DNA of 64,000 nt from positions 1 to 64,000 of the forward strand of contig JAMPFU010000010.1 in the NCBI GenBank assembly GCA_023664385.1, read 5' to 3'. Numbering within the stretch: the first letter of the stretch is position 1; each line of letters opens with the position of its first letter. The position numbers were made by a program, and so were the translations under genes. The DNA comes from Clostridium sp. GTDB taxonomy: Bacteria > Bacillota > Clostridia > Lachnospirales > Lachnospiraceae. Positions 32,276 to 42,639 of the stretch are shown here, in pieces. Below the pieces are notes generated by a model that saw only the letters and a list, made by a program, of their open reading frames with translations, searched no databases and was not told where the DNA came from.

Positions 32276-32291
32276 GTTAGAAATAGCTAAC
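32276..32291. promoter_or_regulatory. DtxR-type operator
   Basis: GTTAGAAATAGCTAAC, a dyad with arms GTTAG/CTAAC. It differs from the feo operator (28544) only at the non-arm positions and sits 5 bp after the -10 element. Confidence 0.75.
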
Positions 32292-32369
32292 TCGCTATGG
32301 ACATGATATAGATTAACTCCTTTCTCACGGGAGGACCGTCGTAAAATTATTACGGCGGTCTTCTTTTTG
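32278..32369 (+). ncRNA. Candidate iron-responsive small RNA, about 92 nt
   Basis: Bounded by a near-consensus promoter (32243-32271) and an intrinsic terminator (32334-32369). No start codon with a ribosome site lies inside. The centre holds an unpaired-looking ACTCCTTTCTC, the complement of a Shine-Dalgarno sequence (AAAGGAG), as in C-rich small RNAs that block translation. The operator over its start equals that of the feo promoter, so it should rise when metal is scarce. An alternative is an attenuated leader of the lipoprotein gene at 32440. Confidence 0.55.
32334..32369 (+). terminator. Terminator of the candidate small RNA
   Basis: GACCGTCGTAA (32334-32344), loop AATTA, TTACGGCGGTC (32350-32360), then TTCTTTTTG. 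Confidence 0.85.
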
Positions 32370-32439
32370 TGGTGGAAAAAAATTCTATAATTTGGTACAA
32401 TAACCGTTAGGTATGCCATATATTGTTTTTGGAGAGATT

Positions 32440-33384
32440 ATGAAGCGTATAGTATGTTTAATAATGATTATGTTGTTTTGTATAAACCTTTGCTCCTGCA
32501 GCGAGAAGGAGCCTCCCTCGCTTAATCAGGAAAAGCTGATTGAAATTACGTCAAGACCCTTGGGGATGGTGGACCGCTATAAGCTTTACACACTGCATAT
32601 ATGTGTGTATAATGACTGCACGGTGGAGCTTTATGCCAATGATTTTGATTACTGGTACAGCGATGCGGCGTGTGAGCGGACAACGGTGCAGATAACAGAG
32701 GCGGAGCTTGAGGATATAAAAAGGGCGATAGAGGAAAATGACGCTCTTAACCTGAATGAAAATGTAGGAAACAGGGATCTTCGGGAGGGAACGATAAAAA
32801 GCTTTGTTATATATGCTGATGACGGCGAGCATAGGTCAGGCGGACTTAGTCCTTCAAACCGAAGCTTTTTAAGGGTGTACGACCTTGTATACAATCTTGT
32901 CAGGGAGGAAAGCTTTGTTTACACAGGCAGCATAGAGCGGCTCCAGGCAGAGGGCTATGGAAGACGGTTTGACAGGGGGCCGAGACTGCATGACAGTAAA
33001 GATACCCGAATTATTACAACGGATATGATACAGGATTTTGTAATTGTTCCTGCCGAGGAGATTGAGGTGGCAGATGCGACACAGACCGACGCCGAGGTTG
33101 ACGAGCTGTACGGGGCAGCCATATTGCTTAACGAGGAGGGGACTGCTGCTATATATGATGCCACGGGCTATGTGACTGACGAACCGTTAATTTTTTTCTT
33201 ATACAACAATAATACGCTGTATGATATTGTAAAAATAAATAATCAGATTAAGGACGGCACAATATATTTGAATCATATATATAATGAGGCTGATGCTGTC
33301 AAGGTGGTTGATGAGCTTGAGGCGAGCCTTAATTTGTGGCGTGAGTTTAAGGCTGAGGAAGAAGGCATGGAAAATTCTGATTAA
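32440..33384 (+). CDS. Lipoprotein of unknown function
   Basis: 314 residues from ATG 32440 (GGAGAG upstream). Signal sequence KRIVCLIMIMLFCINLC with lipobox LCSC. The mature part has a strand-rich first domain (YKLYTLHICVYNDCTVELYA) and an acidic second half with TATQTDAEVDELYGAAI. No family recognised. It is the first gene of the run leading into glmU, pth and mfd, with an 17-bp gap to the next start. Confidence 0.75.
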   Translation: MKRIVCLIMIMLFCINLCSCSEKEPPSLNQEKLIEITSRPLGMVDRYKLYTLHICVYNDCTVELYANDFDYWYSDAACERTTVQITEAELEDIKRAIEENDALNLNENVGNRDLREGTIKSFVIYADDGEHRSGGLSPSNRSFLRVYDLVYNLVREESFVYTGSIERLQAEGYGRRFDRGPRLHDSKDTRIITTDMIQDFVIVPAEEIEVADATQTDAEVDELYGAAILLNEEGTAAIYDATGYVTDEPLIFFLYNNNTLYDIVKINNQIKDGTIYLNHIYNEADAVKVVDELEASLNLWREFKAEEEGMENSD

Positions 33385-33401
33385 GAAAGATGAGGATGAT
33401 T

Positions 33402-34142
33402 ATGAGTAAGTTAAATGCTGTAATACTTGCAGCAGGTAAGGGAACAAGAATGAACTCGGATTTGCCGAAGGTGATACACAAATGTAATGGACAGCCAATG
33501 GTACATTATGTAATTAAGGCTGTTAAGGATGCGGGGGCACTTGACGTTTGCGTTGTTGTAGGCTACAAGGCGAAGGAGGTAAAGGATGCCATATATGACA
33601 TCGTTGATTATGTGGAGCAGACCGAGCAGCTTGGAACGGGACATGCCGTAAAATGTGCAAAGGATTTTATTGGCACGGAGGGAGACACTATCGTCTTGTG
33701 CGGCGACACTCCGCTTATTACGGGCGAGACATTGTCGGAGCTTCTTGAGGAGCATAGGCGGCGGGCAAACGGAGTTACGGTGCTTTCAGCGAGGGTTGAC
33801 GACCCGACAGGCTATGGAAGAATTGTAAGGGATGAAAATGGTGTGTTTCAGGAGATTGTTGAGCAAAAAGACGCTGACGATGCGCAGCGAAGCATCAATG
33901 AGATAAATTCAGGCATGTACATTTATAATTCAGAGGCGCTTGCAGCAAGCCTTGCGCTTTTAAGCAATGAAAATTCCCAAGGGGAATACTATCTGACGGA
34001 CACAATCGCCCTGATTAAAAAAATTGGGCTTAAGGTTTCAGCCAAGGTGATTGATGAAGATAGAATAGATGAGATAAAGGGCGTCAATACAAATGAGCAG
34101 CTAAAAAAGGCTGAGGAAATAATGAAAAAAAGAGGGTTTTAA
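33402..34142 (+). CDS. GlmU-like nucleotidyltransferase, acetyltransferase domain absent
   Basis: 246 residues from ATG 33402. Sugar-nucleotide transferase fold with VILAAGKGTRMNSDLPKVIH, EQLGTGHAVKCAKD, VLCGDTPLI (metal-binding Asp), GYGRIVRDENG and a final GVNTNEQLKKAEEIM. This is the uridyltransferase half of GlmU, which makes UDP-GlcNAc from GlcNAc-1-P. The left-handed beta-helix acetyltransferase half (usual total about 450 residues) is missing and the gene ends cleanly. The order glmU-pth-mfd is the common Firmicutes one. Confidence 0.85.
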   Translation: MSKLNAVILAAGKGTRMNSDLPKVIHKCNGQPMVHYVIKAVKDAGALDVCVVVGYKAKEVKDAIYDIVDYVEQTEQLGTGHAVKCAKDFIGTEGDTIVLCGDTPLITGETLSELLEEHRRRANGVTVLSARVDDPTGYGRIVRDENGVFQEIVEQKDADDAQRSINEINSGMYIYNSEALAASLALLSNENSQGEYYLTDTIALIKKIGLKVSAKVIDEDRIDEIKGVNTNEQLKKAEEIMKKRGF

Positions 34143-34147
34143 TTTCC

Positions 34148-34705
34148 ATGAAGATAATAGTTGGTCTTGGCAATCCTACGAGAGAGTATGAGGGCACAAG
34201 GCATAATGTTGGATTTTCAGTTATATATGCACTTTCAGATGCGTATGATATTAGTGTGGACACAAAAAAACACAAGGCTTTGATTGGAAAGGGCATGATT
34301 GGCGGCGAGAAGGTTATTCTTGCCATGCCTATGACTTATATGAATTTAAGCGGTGAGAGCGTAAGGGAGCTTAAGGATTACTATAAATGTGACAATGAGG
34401 ATATTATTGTAATATATGATGATATAAGTCTTTCGGTTGGTCGACTGCGGCTTCGGAAAAAGGGAAGCGCAGGCGGCCACAATGGCATAAAAAGCATTAT
34501 AAGCCATTTGGGAACGGAGGAGTTCCCACGAATTAAGATTGGAATAGGCGAAAAGCCTAAGCATATGGATTTGGCTGATTACGTGCTTGGCAGATTTTCC
34601 AGGGAGGAGCAGCCGATAATAAGGGAAAGCGCTGCACTGGCGGCTAAGGCTGTTTCCTGCATTTTAACTGACGGCATGGATGCAGCCATGAATAAATTTA
34701 ATTAA
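34148..34705 (+). CDS. pth: Peptidyl-tRNA hydrolase
   Basis: 185 residues, full family length. It frees tRNA from dropped-off peptidyl-tRNA. Seen: KIIVGLGNPTREYEGTRHNVG with the catalytic His, PMTYMNLSGESV, VIYDDISLSVGRLRLR with the conserved Asp, and GSAGGHNGIKSI. It lies 5 bp after the truncated glmU and 27 bp before mfd. Confidence 0.96.
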   Translation: MKIIVGLGNPTREYEGTRHNVGFSVIYALSDAYDISVDTKKHKALIGKGMIGGEKVILAMPMTYMNLSGESVRELKDYYKCDNEDIIVIYDDISLSVGRLRLRKKGSAGGHNGIKSIISHLGTEEFPRIKIGIGEKPKHMDLADYVLGRFSREEQPIIRESAALAAKAVSCILTDGMDAAMNKFN

Positions 34706-34732
34706 ATAATAAGTAGACGGAGGTTCTTTATT

Positions 34733-37700
34733 ATGCAGGCAATGATTGCGGCATTTGAGGAAAATCCAAGCTTTGTAAAGCTTAAGGAATGTATGGATAA
34801 AGGCTTGCTTCCGGTTCATGTGTGGGGACTTGACCATACCGTTCATCCTCTTTTGATGGAGACGGTAGGAGGGACAGGTCCTATTCGTCTTGTTGTTGTT
34901 CCTGACGAAAAAACGGCAAGGGACATGGTGAAGGAATACAGCTTTTACGACAAAAATGTTTTCTATTATACGGCGAAGGATTTGTTGTTTTATTATGCGG
35001 ACATACATAATAACACCACAGTGAAAAACCGCATTAACATTTTTAAGAGGCTTGCCTTACAGGAGCCCTCAACGATTATTACTACCATTGAGGGACTTAT
35101 GGATAAGCTTCCTCCTCTTGAGGAGTTTTCAAATCATAAGCTTTTGCTTAGTAAGGGAGGAACACTTGATACAAGGAAGCTTTCCGGCACGCTTACGACG
35201 CTTGGATATGAAAAGGTAACGATGGTGGAATTACCAGGGCAGTTTTCAGTTCGGGGAGGTATTTTTGACATATACCCGCTCACTGAGGAGTGTCCTTATC
35301 GTATTGAGCTTTGGGGAGATGATATTGAGTCTATAAGAAGCTTTGACGTGGAGAGTCAGCGCTCCGTGGAGGAGCTTCATGATATATGTATTTATCCATC
35401 AAGCGAGATGATACTTACGGATGAGCGGATAAATAAAGGACTGAAACAAATTACGGCTGAATTTAAAAAGCAGTCGGAGAAGCTTAAGGCAGAATTTCGG
35501 ACGGAGCAGTATGCACGGCTCACAAAAATGGTTGAGAATATAAAGGAGGAGCTGAAGGAGTTTAATTCGACGATGGGGCTGGACAGCATGGTTGAATATT
35601 TTTATGAGGAAACCGTTTCCTTTCTCGATTATTTTAGTGATGATACGCTTATTTATGTGGTTTCGCCTGAGCGTGTTGCAAGACAGGCAGGGCTTTATAC
35701 AAATGAATTTGCAGCCTCCATGGAGGGCCGGCTTTTAGGCGGATATGTGCTGCCGACACAGGCAGATGTAATATATGACGGAAAAACCATTGTGGCAAGG
35801 CTTGCTTCAAGAAGACTTGTGCTGCTGTCAGATTTGTATGCGAAACAGCCTCTGTGGAATGAGAGAAGCTCCGTGGGCTTTTCAAGCAAGAGCTTAGTTA
35901 ATTATAACAACAGCTTTGAGGCTCTTATGAAGGATTTGCAGAGCTTTAAAAAGAAGAATTACAGGGCTGTCATCCTTTCGCCATCGGCGACAAGGGCGAA
36001 AAGGATTGCTTCAAATTTAAGGGATAACGACATATCCGCACATTTTTCTGAAAAAGGCGAGAAGGAATTACAAAAAGGCGAGATAATCGTAGCTGTAGGA
36101 CGTATGGAGACAGGCTTTGAAATTCCTGACAGCAGGCTTATCGTAATAAGCGAGGGCGATATATTTACGGCAAAAGAGATTAAGAAGCGTGGGAAGACGC
36201 CGAAATATGCAGGTGATAAAATAAACAGCTTCGCAGATCTTTCCGTAGGTGATTTTGTCGTGCACGAAAATCATGGAGTAGGCATATACAGAGGAATTGA
36301 AAAGGTAAAGACGGAGGGCAGGCTCCGTGATTATATATGTGTGGAATATGCAAAGGGCAGCAAGCTTTTTGTGCCAATTGAGCAGCTAAGCCTTATCGGA
36401 AAGCTGTCAGGAAGGGATGGCGTAAGCCCGAAGCTGAACCGATTGGGCGGCTCTGAATGGAAAACCGTAAGACAGAGAGTGAAGGGGCATGTGGATGACA
36501 TAGCAAGAGAGCTTTTGGATTTATATGCTGCACGCACTACCTTGAAGGGCTTTTGCTATTCAGAGGACACTGTTTGGCAGAAGGAATTTGAGGAGCTTTT
36601 CCCATATGAGGAAACAATTGACCAGCAGCGGGCAATTGAAGATACAAAGCATGATATGGAAAGCGATAAAATTATGGACAGACTGATATGCGGTGATGTG
36701 GGCTTCGGAAAAACGGAGGTTGCCATAAGGGCTGCGTTTAAGGCAGTGTCAGATAACCGTCAGGTGGCGTATCTTGTTCCCACAACAATACTTGCAGAGC
36801 AGCATTTTGATACCTTTAAGGAACGCATGAAGGATTTTCCTGTTAATATACGGATGCTTTCAAGATTTTGTACGCCTAAGGAGATAAAGGAAACGCTGGC
36901 AGACATGAAAAGTGGAAAAGCTGACATTATTATAGGCACTCACAGGCTTTTGTCAAAGGATGTGGAATTTAAAAGCCTCGGTCTGCTCATAATAGATGAG
37001 GAACAGCGGTTTGGCGTAAAGCACAAGGAAAAAATAAAGCAGATGAAAAAGAATATTGATGTGCTTACGCTTACGGCAACGCCTATTCCGAGAACGCTTC
37101 ACATGAGCCTTGTGGGACTTCGCGATATAAGTCTTTTGGAGGAGCCTCCGATAGACAGAATGCCGATACAGACATACATTATGGAATATGATTTGGAATT
37201 TGTTAAGGAGGCAATCAATAGGGAGCTTAACAGGGAAGGACAGGTTTATTATGTGTACAACAGGGTAAATACAATTGAGGACATAACTGCAAGTCTAAAG
37301 TCCGTTCTCCCTGACGCAAAAATAGAATTTGCCCATGGCAAGATGAACGAGCGGGAGCTAGAGGACGTTATGCGGCGATTTATCAAAAAGGAAATAGACG
37401 TGCTTGTGTCCACAACCATTATTGAAACAGGACTTGACATACCAAATGTAAACACAATCATAATACATGATGCCGACAAATTCGGATTATCTCAGCTTTA
37501 TCAGCTTAGGGGGCGTGTGGGACGTTCCAACAGAAGTGCCTATGCCTTTTTGATGTACAAGCGGGATAAAATGATAAAGGAGGTTGCAGAAAAAAGGCTC
37601 AAGGCAATCAGGGAATATACAGAGCTTGGCTCAGGCTACAAAATTTCCATGAAGGACTTGGAAATACGTGGAGCGGGAAATCTGCTTGGACAGGAGCAGT

Positions 37701-38248
37701 CAGGCAACATTGAGGCTGTGGGGTATGACCTTTACTGTAAAATGCTGAATGATGCTATAAAAAGGCTGTCGGGAGAGGAGCCTGAGGAGGAATTTGAAAC
37801 AGCAATTGAGCTTCCTGTGGACGCATATATACCGGACGTATATGTTAAAAATGAATATGTTAAGCTTGACCTTTACAGACGAATTTCACGCTGTGACGGA
37901 CGTGAGGATAATGAGGCTGTCATAGAGGAGGTAAAGGATAGGTTTGGAGAGCCTCCGAAGGAGCTGCTTCGCCTGCTGGAAATTGCATATTTGAAATCCA
38001 TGGCAAAGCAGGCATATATTACGGATGTAAAATATATTCAAAGTGAGCTGAAATTTTTTATGCTGCCAACTGCGCCTGTGAAAACGGAACGCATAGATAC
38101 GCTTCTGAAGCGTTATAAGGGAAGTCTTAAGCTTATTACAGGAAAACAGCAGGGCTTTGCATTGAAATCACAGATGCTGATACAGGATGAAATGATAGAG
38201 CTTGCGGAAAAAACAATAAATGATATAATGTTTTTGATAGAAGCTTAA
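34733..38248 (+). CDS. mfd: Transcription-repair coupling factor Mfd
   Basis: 1171 residues. Mfd removes stalled RNA polymerase and brings in UvrA. Seen in order: UvrB-like N-terminal domains ([20 protein letters not shown]), the RNA polymerase interaction domain ([20 protein letters not shown]), Walker [38 protein letters not shown] (DEEQ box), [14 protein letters not shown], motif [21 protein letters not shown] and [16 protein letters not shown], and the C-terminal TRCF domain ([20 protein letters not shown]). Complete. Confidence 0.97.
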   Translation: MQAMIAAFEENPSFVKLKECMDKGLLPVHVWGLDHTVHPLLMETVGGTGPIRLVVVPDEKTARDMVKEYSFYDKNVFYYTAKDLLFYYADIHNNTTVKNRINIFKRLALQEPSTIITTIEGLMDKLPPLEEFSNHKLLLSKGGTLDTRKLSGTLTTLGYEKVTMVELPGQFSVRGGIFDIYPLTEECPYRIELWGDDIESIRSFDVESQRSVEELHDICIYPSSEMILTDERINKGLKQITAEFKKQSEKLKAEFRTEQYARLTKMVENIKEELKEFNSTMGLDSMVEYFYEETVSFLDYFSDDTLIYVVSPERVARQAGLYTNEFAASMEGRLLGGYVLPTQADVIYDGKTIVARLASRRLVLLSDLYAKQPLWNERSSVGFSSKSLVNYNNSFEALMKDLQSFKKKNYRAVILSPSATRAKRIASNLRDNDISAHFSEKGEKELQKGEIIVAVGRMETGFEIPDSRLIVISEGDIFTAKEIKKRGKTPKYAGDKINSFADLSVGDFVVHENHGVGIYRGIEKVKTEGRLRDYICVEYAKGSKLFVPIEQLSLIGKLSGRDGVSPKLNRLGGSEWKTVRQRVKGHVDDIARELLDLYAARTTLKGFCYSEDTVWQKEFEELFPYEETIDQQRAIEDTKHDMESDKIMDRLICGDVGFGKTEVAIRAAFKAVSDNRQVAYLVPTTILAEQHFDTFKERMKDFPVNIRMLSRFCTPKEIKETLADMKSGKADIIIGTHRLLSKDVEFKSLGLLIIDEEQRFGVKHKEKIKQMKKNIDVLTLTATPIPRTLHMSLVGLRDISLLEEPPIDRMPIQTYIMEYDLEFVKEAINRELNREGQVYYVYNRVNTIEDITASLKSVLPDAKIEFAHGKMNERELEDVMRRFIKKEIDVLVSTTIIETGLDIPNVNTIIIHDADKFGLSQLYQLRGRVGRSNRSAYAFLMYKRDKMIKEVAEKRLKAIREYTELGSGYKISMKDLEIRGAGNLLGQEQSGNIEAVGYDLYCKMLNDAIKRLSGEEPEEEFETAIELPVDAYIPDVYVKNEYVKLDLYRRISRCDGREDNEAVIEEVKDRFGEPPKELLRLLEIAYLKSMAKQAYITDVKYIQSELKFFMLPTAPVKTERIDTLLKRYKGSLKLITGKQQGFALKSQMLIQDEMIELAEKTINDIMFLIEA

Positions 38249-38314
38249 AGGCGTTTAAAGAACATTGATATACTGCGTTCACTGATATATTGATGCGCAG
38301 GCTGGGAGAATGAA

Positions 38315-39373
38315 ATGCAAAAAATAAGAGAAAAAAGAATTTATAAGTATATAGCGGCGGTAATGATTATGCTTCTGTGTGTCCTTTTGGCAGGCTGTGG
38401 AGAGACTGCCGAGACAGAACAAAAGGATGATACGGTTGTATTTACATTTGGAGGCACAGATGTTTCTGTGGGTGAAACCTATATCTATTATACAACGGTA
38501 AAGGAAAAATATGAGCTGCTTTACGGCGAGGAGGTATGGCAGACGAAGGCGGCAAGTGGAAGTGATGCTGAGGCTTCTGCGGCAGAGCTTATCCGTGAGG
38601 ATGTCATAAATGAAATTGTGCGTGTAAAAACATTGGTCAGGCAGGCGGAAACCTATAATATTAAGCTTACTGATATTGAGGAGGAAGAAATTGCGGCGGA
38701 AGCAGAGGTATTTTTCAAGGGTCTTACAGATGCAGATACAAGGAGGATGAGCATTGATTTGGGAACGGTTACGCTTGTCATGAAGGAAAACAGACTGGCA
38801 AAGGAGGTTGAGGCGGCGTTGCTTGCTGAGGACCCTGTGGAGGTGTCGGACGAGCAGGCAAGAATGACAAGATTTTACGATATGTATTTCAACTGCTTTA
38901 TAGAGGACGCAAATGGAAATATTATACCATTTTCTGAGGAGCAAAGGCATACCCAGTATGAGCGTGCCGTTGAGGCATGTGGGGAGCTTTCTACGGTTTC
39001 CGTTGACAACGACAATAAACGGGAGCCGAGCATTGAAGATATCGCTGCCCTGTACAGCCTTGATAAGGCAAAGGAATATACAATGTCGCCTGAAGAAATA
39101 AAGGACGTATACGGTGAGGAGGTACACGATGTCCTTTATGCAATGTCAAATGGGGAGCACAGCACGGTTATTGAGACCGAATATGGATACCATGTCTTTA
39201 AAATGATTGCCCTTACGGATAAGAAGGCGACACAGGCAAAGAAGGCTGTCATGACGGAGGATGCCATAGATGAGTGCCTGAAATCAAAATTGACAGAGTG
39301 GAGAAATGAAATAGATGAGAGCTTTTCATATCCCGACTCTGTCAATATGGATGCCTATGGAAAAATTAATTAA
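38315..39373 (+). CDS. Parvulin-type peptidyl-prolyl isomerase lipoprotein (PrsA/SurA-like)
   Basis: 352 residues. Signal helix YIAAVMIMLLCVLLAG with lipobox LAGC. A SurA-N-like helical domain (AAELIREDVINEIVRVKTLV) precedes a degenerate parvulin segment ending in VLYAMSNGEHSTVIETEYGY, HVFKMIAL, the usual last strand of the PpiC fold. It probably folds exported proteins outside the membrane. It lies 66 bp after mfd and convergent with dut. Confidence 0.82.
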   Translation: MQKIREKRIYKYIAAVMIMLLCVLLAGCGETAETEQKDDTVVFTFGGTDVSVGETYIYYTTVKEKYELLYGEEVWQTKAASGSDAEASAAELIREDVINEIVRVKTLVRQAETYNIKLTDIEEEEIAAEAEVFFKGLTDADTRRMSIDLGTVTLVMKENRLAKEVEAALLAEDPVEVSDEQARMTRFYDMYFNCFIEDANGNIIPFSEEQRHTQYERAVEACGELSTVSVDNDNKREPSIEDIAALYSLDKAKEYTMSPEEIKDVYGEEVHDVLYAMSNGEHSTVIETEYGYHVFKMIALTDKKATQAKKAVMTEDAIDECLKSKLTEWRNEIDESFSYPDSVNMDAYGKIN

Positions 39374-39376
39374 TGC

Positions 39377-39826
39377 TTATTTGTTTCCTGTAGAGCCAAA
39401 ACCGTTTGCACCTCTCGTTGTTTCTTCCAATGCTTCAACGGTGTGAAAGGCGGCTGCGATATAAGGGGTTATCACGAGCTGCGCAATTCGTTCCTTTGGT
39501 TCGATGACCGCAGCTTCCTTTGAATGATTATGAAGCGCTACCATAATTTCACCCCTGTAGTCTGCATCAATTACACCAACCTTGTTTGCGGGAGCAAGTC
39601 CTTTTTTGGAGGCAAGCCCGCTTCGTGCATAGATAAGCCCTGCATATCCTACAGGGATTTCCATTGCAAGTCCTGTAGGCACAAGATACGTAGCGCCTGC
39701 CTCAATTGTAAGGGGAGCGTCAATGCATGCGTAAAGGTCTGCACCTGCCGCAAGCTCTGAGCCATAGGTAGGGATTGTTGCATTGTCATTCAGTTTTTTT
39801 ACATTTACATTCATCGTCTGTATCAT
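39377..39826 (-). CDS. dut: dUTP diphosphatase
   Basis: 149 residues from ATG 39826 (GAAGGAAA upstream). All five dUTPase motifs are visible: AGADLYA, YARSGLASKKGL, NKVGVIDADYRGEIMVALHN, ERIAQLVI and TTRGANGFGSTG. It turns dUTP into dUMP, keeping uracil out of DNA and feeding dTMP synthesis. The start overlaps the nrdG stop (ATGA), so it ends an nrdD-nrdG-dut operon. Confidence 0.94.
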   Translation of the reverse strand: MIQTMNVNVKKLNDNATIPTYGSELAAGADLYACIDAPLTIEAGATYLVPTGLAMEIPVGYAGLIYARSGLASKKGLAPANKVGVIDADYRGEIMVALHNHSKEAAVIEPKERIAQLVITPYIAAAFHTVEALEETTRGANGFGSTGNK

Positions 39827-40359
39827 TTTATATTTCCTTCCTGATTCCAAAGTACGGTTTTTCCTTCGGCAAGTGATTTTTTTACATCGATGATTCGCTG
39901 GTTTGAGGAGCCTCTGAAGCGAAGGGATAAATCCTTTAAATCCTCCTCAAATTTTCCGTCAACAAGAATGTCAATATAGGAGATAAGCTCTCTTGTTTCA
40001 GGCCATATCACCATCATTTTTTCCTGTATATCTCGCTCAAAATCAAAGCCCGTATAGCACCACACATTTTTGTCGGGATAGACCTTGGCAAAACGTCTTA
40101 AAAGGGGAAGCAGTCCCTGCTGGTTGCCGTATTCAAGCGGTTCGCCGCCTAATAGGGAAAGTCCCTGTATATAATCAGGCTTAAGGCTTTCAAGTATTCT
40201 GTCTGCATCAGCTTTTGTAAATACCTTTCCGTAATTGAAATCCCATGCAATCTCATTGAAGCATCCCTTACAGCGGTGGTTGCAGCCTGACACGAAAAGG
40301 GAAACCCGGACTCCCGTGCCGTTGGCAACATCAAATTCCTTAATATCAGCGTAATTCAT
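39823..40359 (-). CDS. nrdG: Anaerobic ribonucleotide reductase activating protein NrdG
   Basis: 178 residues. Radical-SAM cluster motif CNHRCKGCFNE (CxxxCxxC) near residue 30, followed by GLSLLGGEPLEYGNQQGLLP, a SAM-binding GGE-type element. It makes the glycyl radical on NrdD. It starts 18 bp after nrdD and overlaps dut by 4 nt. Confidence 0.96.
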   Translation of the reverse strand: MNYADIKEFDVANGTGVRVSLFVSGCNHRCKGCFNEIAWDFNYGKVFTKADADRILESLKPDYIQGLSLLGGEPLEYGNQQGLLPLLRRFAKVYPDKNVWCYTGFDFERDIQEKMMVIWPETRELISYIDILVDGKFEEDLKDLSLRFRGSSNQRIIDVKKSLAEGKTVLWNQEGNIK

Positions 40360-40377
40360 TTTGTGTTCCTTTCGATT

Positions 40378-42504
40378 TTACAAATGAAGCACTCTTGACT
40401 TAATTTCCTTCGTTTTGCCTACATTCCAAAAGTTTTCTCCAAGGTAGCCACAGGTACGTCTTGTCACGTTCATTTTTGAGTGGTCTTTGTTTCCGCACTG
40501 TGGACATTCCCATTCATTGTCGTCATTGATTATGATTTCTCCGTCATAATCGCATACATGGCAGTAATCTGACTTTGTGTTAAACTCAGCATACTGGATG
40601 TTGTCGTAAATAAATCGTACAACCTCCTCAAGCGCCTCAAGATTATGCCGCATGTTTGGTATCTCCACGTAGGAAATTGCGCCTCCTGAGGATATTGTCT
40701 GGAATTGGCTCTCAAACCTGAACTTGCTGAAGGCATCTATTTTTTCACGCACGTCAACATGGTAGGAATTTGTATAGTAGCCCTTGTCGGTAACGTCAGG
40801 GATTGTTCCAAAACGCTCCTGGTCGATTCTTGCAAATCGGTAGCATAATGACTCTGCAGGAGTTCCGTATAATGCGAAGCTTAAGCCTGTTTCCGCCTTC
40901 CATGTATCACATGCCTTGCGGAGCTTTTTCATAACCTTCAGTGCAAATGCTTCGCCCTCAGGCGTTGTATGGCTTACGCCCTTCATGAGCTTTGTTACTT
41001 CATATAAGCCGATATAACCAAGGGAAATGGTTGAGTAGCCGTTTGTTAAAAGCTTGTCAATTTTTTCACCTTTTTTCAGTCTTGTAATGGCGCCGTACTG
41101 CCAGTGAACAGGGCTTACATCTGAGGTGATTCCCAAAAGCGCACGGTGACGGCACATTAATGCCTCATAGCAAAGCATAAGCCGCTCATCAAGGAGCTTC
41201 CAGAATTTATCCTCATCGCCCTTTGCAATAATGCCGATTTGAGGAAGGTTAAGGCTTACAACACCCTGATTGAAGCGTCCCTCCCATTTGTAATTTCCAT
41301 CCTCGTCCTTCCAAGGCGAGAGGAAAGAACGGCAGCCCATACAGGAGAATACATTTCCCTCATAGTTTTCCCGCATTTTTTTAGCTGAAATATAATCAGG
41401 GTAAAGTCTCTTTGCAGAGCATCTGACTGCAAGCTTTGTTATATAATCATATTTTCCGCCCTTTAAGCAGTTATGCTCGTCAAGTACATAGATAAGCTTA
41501 GGAAATGCAGGAGTGACATAAACGCCCTTTTCATTTTTTATTCCCTCAAGCCGCTGTCTTAATATTTCCTCTATGATAATTGCATTTTCCTCTACATATT
41601 CATCCTTAGGGTCAAGGTTCAGGAAAAGCGTTACAAACGGTGACTGTCCATTTGTTGTCATCAAGGTATTGATTTGATATTGAATTGTCTGTACGCCTGA
41701 ACGAAGCTCATCGTTTAATCTGTCACGCGCCATTTTTTCAAGAATTTCATCATCAATGCTGTTGCCGTAATCCTCAACAAGCTTACTTTTATATTTGTTG
41801 TAGCTCTTGCGGAGATATTTACCCAAATGTCTGATATCAACCGACTGGCCACCGTACTGGCTGCTTGCAACAGAGGATATGATCTGTGTCATTACGGTAC
41901 ATGCAACCTGAAAGCTTTTCGGACTTTCGATAAGCTTTCCGTTCATTACTGTGCCGTTATCAAGCATGTCACCTATGTTGATAAGGCAGCAATTGAATAT
42001 TGGCTGAAGAAAGTAATCTGCATCGTGGAAATGGATTGCCCCCTCGTCGTGTGCCTTTGATATTTTTTCAGGAAGAAGAACCCTTCTTGTAAGATCCTTT
42101 GAAACCTCGCCTGCAATTAAATCTCTCTGTGTGGAGGCAACGGTTGCATTTTTATTTGAATTTTCCTCCATAACATCTTTATTTCTGTTCTGAATAAGAC
42201 TTAAAATCGAATCATCCGTTGTGTTTGCCTTTCTGACAAGCTCACGTGTGTAACGATATATAATGTAAGTCTTGGCAAGAACAAATTTCTTATCATCCAT
42301 AAGATTTTGCTCGATTATATCCTGAATGTCCTCAACAAGCATTCGTGAACGGTTTTTTGCCTCAATCCCCTCAACGATTTCTTCTATTTTGTCATCTGTA
42401 ACCTTTTCGCAAGGCTCTACCTCAGCGTTTGCCTTTTGAATGGCAGTAACAATTTTTGTTCGGTCATAGGTGACTGTATGACCGTCCCTTTTGATTACTT
42501 TCAT
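40378..42504 (-). CDS. nrdD: Anaerobic ribonucleoside-triphosphate reductase NrdD
   Basis: 708 residues. N-terminal ATP-cone (MKVIKRDGHTVTYDRTKIVT), the catalytic barrel, a C-terminal zinc site CHVCDYDGEII and CPQCGNKD, and the glycyl-radical loop RRTCGYLGENFWNVGKTKEI. It makes dNTPs without oxygen. The ATP-cone implies dATP feedback. Candidate NrdR boxes lie upstream at 42594-42639. Confidence 0.97.
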   Translation of the reverse strand: MKVIKRDGHTVTYDRTKIVTAIQKANAEVEPCEKVTDDKIEEIVEGIEAKNRSRMLVEDIQDIIEQNLMDDKKFVLAKTYIIYRYTRELVRKANTTDDSILSLIQNRNKDVMEENSNKNATVASTQRDLIAGEVSKDLTRRVLLPEKISKAHDEGAIHFHDADYFLQPIFNCCLINIGDMLDNGTVMNGKLIESPKSFQVACTVMTQIISSVASSQYGGQSVDIRHLGKYLRKSYNKYKSKLVEDYGNSIDDEILEKMARDRLNDELRSGVQTIQYQINTLMTTNGQSPFVTLFLNLDPKDEYVEENAIIIEEILRQRLEGIKNEKGVYVTPAFPKLIYVLDEHNCLKGGKYDYITKLAVRCSAKRLYPDYISAKKMRENYEGNVFSCMGCRSFLSPWKDEDGNYKWEGRFNQGVVSLNLPQIGIIAKGDEDKFWKLLDERLMLCYEALMCRHRALLGITSDVSPVHWQYGAITRLKKGEKIDKLLTNGYSTISLGYIGLYEVTKLMKGVSHTTPEGEAFALKVMKKLRKACDTWKAETGLSFALYGTPAESLCYRFARIDQERFGTIPDVTDKGYYTNSYHVDVREKIDAFSKFRFESQFQTISSGGAISYVEIPNMRHNLEALEEVVRFIYDNIQYAEFNTKSDYCHVCDYDGEIIINDDNEWECPQCGNKDHSKMNVTRRTCGYLGENFWNVGKTKEIKSRVLHL

Positions 42505-42593
42505 AGTACATCTCCTAACATAAATATTGGTAATGGTTTATTCTGTTTTTTATCCCCATGGATTGTTATTATAACACCTTAAATATAATATGT

Positions 42594-42639
42594 CTACTAA
42601 ATATTGTGTTGTTTTTAAAAAAATTACAAGATGTAGTGT
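42594..42639 (-). promoter_or_regulatory. Candidate tandem NrdR boxes upstream of nrdD
   Basis: On the minus strand ACACAATATTTAGTAG (plus 42594-42609) and ACACTACATCTTGTAA (plus 42624-42639), 30 bp apart, matching the ACACWATATATWGTGT consensus at 13 and 12 of 16 positions. Paired boxes about three helical turns apart are usual for the ATP-cone repressor NrdR. Confidence 0.5.
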
